23,595 bases of DNA from positions 32,285-55,879 of the forward strand of contig NW_003143819.1 in NCBI RefSeq assembly GCF_000003605.2. The letters run 5' to 3'. Positions 21,391-23,595 of this stretch are shown piece by piece. Below the pieces are notes generated by a model. It made no database searches. It was not told the origin of the DNA and saw nothing but the letters and a program-made list of their open reading frames with translations. Position 1 is the first letter of the stretch, and each line of letters starts with the position of its first letter. A program made the translations under genes and the position numbers. This DNA is from Saccoglossus kowalevskii (lineage: Eukaryota > Hemichordata > Enteropneusta > Harrimaniidae).

Positions 21391-22624
21391 GGACAACTAT
21401 AGTTTGTATGAAACTCGAGCAGCACCTTTGAATTAACAGACCGGAATAAACCAAATAACTTACATTATTCAAATTTAGTCTAACTATTTCTCGTATTTAT
21501 AACCACAATTTATTCAAGGTCAGAATCCGAAGATTCTCCAATTTAACAATGCTACATCAGGTCAGATATAGATTGCCCAATAAAATATTGTGTTAATATT
21601 AATCAAAGCTTAAAACGCTTCATTATTCACTTCGTCAATTTTTTCACGAATATTCACAGAAATCTTCAGAATCCTTAGTGAGGTAAATCTGTATATTCGG
21701 CTTCCTTCCCATATGAAACGTTGAATACCTGTGTGATTAATTATTTGTGTGATGATTGTACTACTGATGTTTGGTTTTCGTTTCGAGTGATTACTTGGTT
21801 GTAGATTTATAAGTCATTTCCCTTGCATACGGAAAACACTGTCTTGCTCGAAACTTAACATTTATTCCGTTGACTATTTCTATGGCTATAGAAATTCGAA
21901 AATAATAATTATAATATTGAAATGAACCTTAAAACTAAAAAAAAATGATTGGTCAAAAAGTGGATTCGTCGAATCCCTCTAAATCCCCCCTTGCTATAAT
22001 ATCTATTATTACTAATTGGTATCCATGGGGATCTCGACAGAATTCCACTAGATATATATATGTATATATATTAAACAAAAAACAACCAAACAAGCTCACT
22101 TTCTAAAAAACTAATACAACTTTTACAGGTGCACACATAAGACAGATAAATACAGAACAGTTCATTATAAACAGGAAAACAGAAATAACTAACAACAATA
22201 ACAATACAAATTACTCAATACTAGTAAAATAATATCTTCAGACATTTCAAATAAACATATAAAGTGGGAAAAAGCCCCACCAAACTAGAAACAGTAGAAA
22301 ACAATGAATTACTGAATTCACTGAACAGTTAAGTAGATTAGGCGCCTTTTGGTTAAAGATTGAATCAGGTAGACACGCTTCATTATATCTTGTTCCATTT
22401 AAAAACAGCGACAACGACAAGACAACAATTGCATGAACAGGCTTCAAAATCCATGATCCCTGGCTTTATGGATCAAGACGGGAAAAACTAAATTTATTTT
22501 GATAGTCAACGAAAAAGACGTAAGGCATATTATATTTAAAAAAGCATAATAAAGGCAACTTTTCTACAAGGCAACAACATCAAATCATTAAATAGAGAGA
22601 GCGACAATCCTTTTATTTCATCTT
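21391..22624. other. AT-rich non-coding stretch
   Basis: Composition returns to AT-rich and CpG-poor here. Apart from an AT dinucleotide repeat around 22051-22071 I see no gene, RNA or element. Confidence 0.55.
22051..22071. repeat. AT dinucleotide microsatellite
   Basis: GATATATATATGTATATATATT, a short AT repeat with one G interruption. Confidence 0.85.
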
Positions 22625-22666
22625 TTTGTTTGTTTGATTGTTTGTTTGTTTGTTTGTTTGTTTGTT
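22625..22666 (+). repeat. TTTG tetranucleotide microsatellite
   Basis: About ten TTTG units with one interruption (TTTGATTG). It is a simple repeat. Confidence 0.95.
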
Positions 22667-22810
22667 CCCCTAATTTGTTCTTGTTATGTAACTTTAGTAC
22701 TTACTGCCGACCTTTCTGGGGAGAGTGTAGTGTCTAAATAAATAATAGTAGAGTAACTCGTGAGTATGGCTTATTTTGATATGTTGACAACTTTGCTCTG
22801 GCACTATTAC

Positions 22811-23330
22811 ACTAATACCAATCCACAGGAAACACTGGGAAAGACATACTTCTTGTTGGTATTTATATCTTAACTATACTTCTACAAATCCTTCCATGGG
22901 AAACATTGGGAAAGACATACTTCTTGTTGGTATTTATATCTTACCTATACTTCTACCAATCCTTCCATGGGAAACATTGGGAAAAACATACTTCTTGTTG
23001 GTATTTATATCTATACATATACTTCTACCAATCCTTCCACGGAAAACATTTGGAAAGACATACATACCTCTTGTTGGTATTTATAACTTAACTATACTTC
23101 TACCAATCCTTCCATGGGAAACATTGGGAAAGACATACTTCTTGTTGGTATTTATATCTTAACTATACTTCTACAAATCCTTCCATGGGAAACATTGGGA
23201 AAGACGTACTTATTGTTGGCATTTATATCTTAACTGTACTTCTGCCAATCCTTAAATGGGCAACATTGGGATAAACATCCTTTTTGTTGGTATTTATATT
23301 TTACCTATACTTCTACCAATCCTTCCAATG
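22811..23330 (+). repeat. 71-bp minisatellite
   Basis: AACATTGGGAAAGACATACT recurs at 22831, 22902, 22973, 23045, 23120, 23191 and 23262, at spacings of 71, 71, 72, 75, 71 and 71. Each unit also carries TTCTTGTTGGTATTTATATC and TACCAATCCTTCCATGGG. CCTTCCATGGGAA is nearly palindromic. Open frames through it are by-products, since 71 is not a multiple of three. A higher count may have collapsed in assembly. Confidence 0.95.
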
Positions 23331-23595
23331 TTTCCCATGGAAGGATTTTGATGAACTACTTGCAGTCGAACTCGAATCATCACTGGCCGTCGTTTTACAG
23401 TTGCCCATTTAAGGATTGGCAGAAGTACAGTTAAGATATAAATGACAACAATATGTACGTCTTTCCTTATGTTTCCCATGGAAGGATGTTGATGAACTAC
23501 TTGCAGTCGAGCTCGAATCAATCCTTCCCGTCGAAACATTGGGAAAGACATACTTCTTGTTGGTATTTATATTTTACCTGTCCTTCTACCGAACC
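23331..23595. other. Probable chimeric, misassembled contig segment
   Basis: The minisatellite orientation flips here. 23400-23488 is a close reverse complement of the unit around 23180-23265, including its private variants (CTGTACTTCTGCCAATCC, TTAAATGGGC). It lies between two copies of a 32-base linker-like sequence (23348-23379 and 23489-23520, one mismatch), then normal orientation resumes. With the lacZ match this looks like untrimmed cloned reads merged into the array. Confidence 0.75.
23381..23399 (-). other. M13 forward primer site / lacZ-alpha vector match
   Basis: CACTGGCCGTCGTTTTACA is identical, over 19 bases, to the M13(-20) forward-primer region of lacZ-alpha in pUC-type cloning vectors. 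On the minus strand, the order is primer site, then a GAGCTCG-like polylinker remnant, then minisatellite insert, as in a raw Sanger read. Vector identity beyond the primer region is uncertain, because adjoining bases differ from the standard polylinker. Confidence 0.85.

Noticed and set aside
22896-23551. Open frames of 61-88 codons on both strands
   Set aside because: They arise from the 71-bp minisatellite and the chimeric segment.

Overview
This is animal nuclear DNA, most likely from a marine invertebrate, and my best guess is a mollusc or another lophotrochozoan. The reasons are an AT-rich background, no bacterial-style gene packing (longest open frame 110 codons), splice-site-bounded candidate exons, microsatellites, minisatellites, short TA-flanked inverted-repeat transposons, and one nested element with a tandem-repeat core like the Helentron-type elements of bivalves. 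A 50-base N gap at 10745-10794 marks a draft assembly, and the right end carries what looks like sequencing-vector sequence. The species cannot be fixed from the sequence.

Left part (1-16.2 kb): CpG-poor, AT-rich, intron-like or intergenic DNA. It holds two phase-compatible but weak plus-strand candidate exons (1272-1387 with a WSEWS motif; 2058-2159 with a hydrophobic stretch). It also holds a 209-bp MITE split by a nested 0.95-kb element with 157-bp tandem repeats (2450-3614), an uninterrupted inverted sister copy of the same MITE (4586-4796), an old diverged tandem duplication of about 225 bp (5250-5725), a third short inverted-repeat element (6246-6457), and a possible LINE tail (about 14.77-14.98 kb).

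Middle part (16.2-17.8 kb): the best gene evidence in the window. Three minus-strand exons (17212-17092, 16813-16749, 16338-16286) join with matching reading phases and GT/AG borders. They start from an ATG in strong Kozak context and give about 79 residues of an unrecognised protein. Upstream lies a CpG-rich stretch with CCAAT boxes and a CRE-like site, a plausible promoter. The gene would run leftward into the CpG-poor DNA, where I could not place the remaining exons.

Right part (17.8-23.6 kb): CpG-rich DNA with a perfect 56-bp palindrome (19391-19446), a cluster of CRE sites (20066-20193) that may mark another promoter, a 20-T tract followed by ACAG, and a weak minus-strand candidate exon (21134-21325). 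From 22.8 kb a 71-bp minisatellite begins. At its end it folds back on itself around an M13/lacZ-alpha primer-site match, which I read as a misassembly of untrimmed cloned reads. No complete gene is present and no pathway can be reconstructed.
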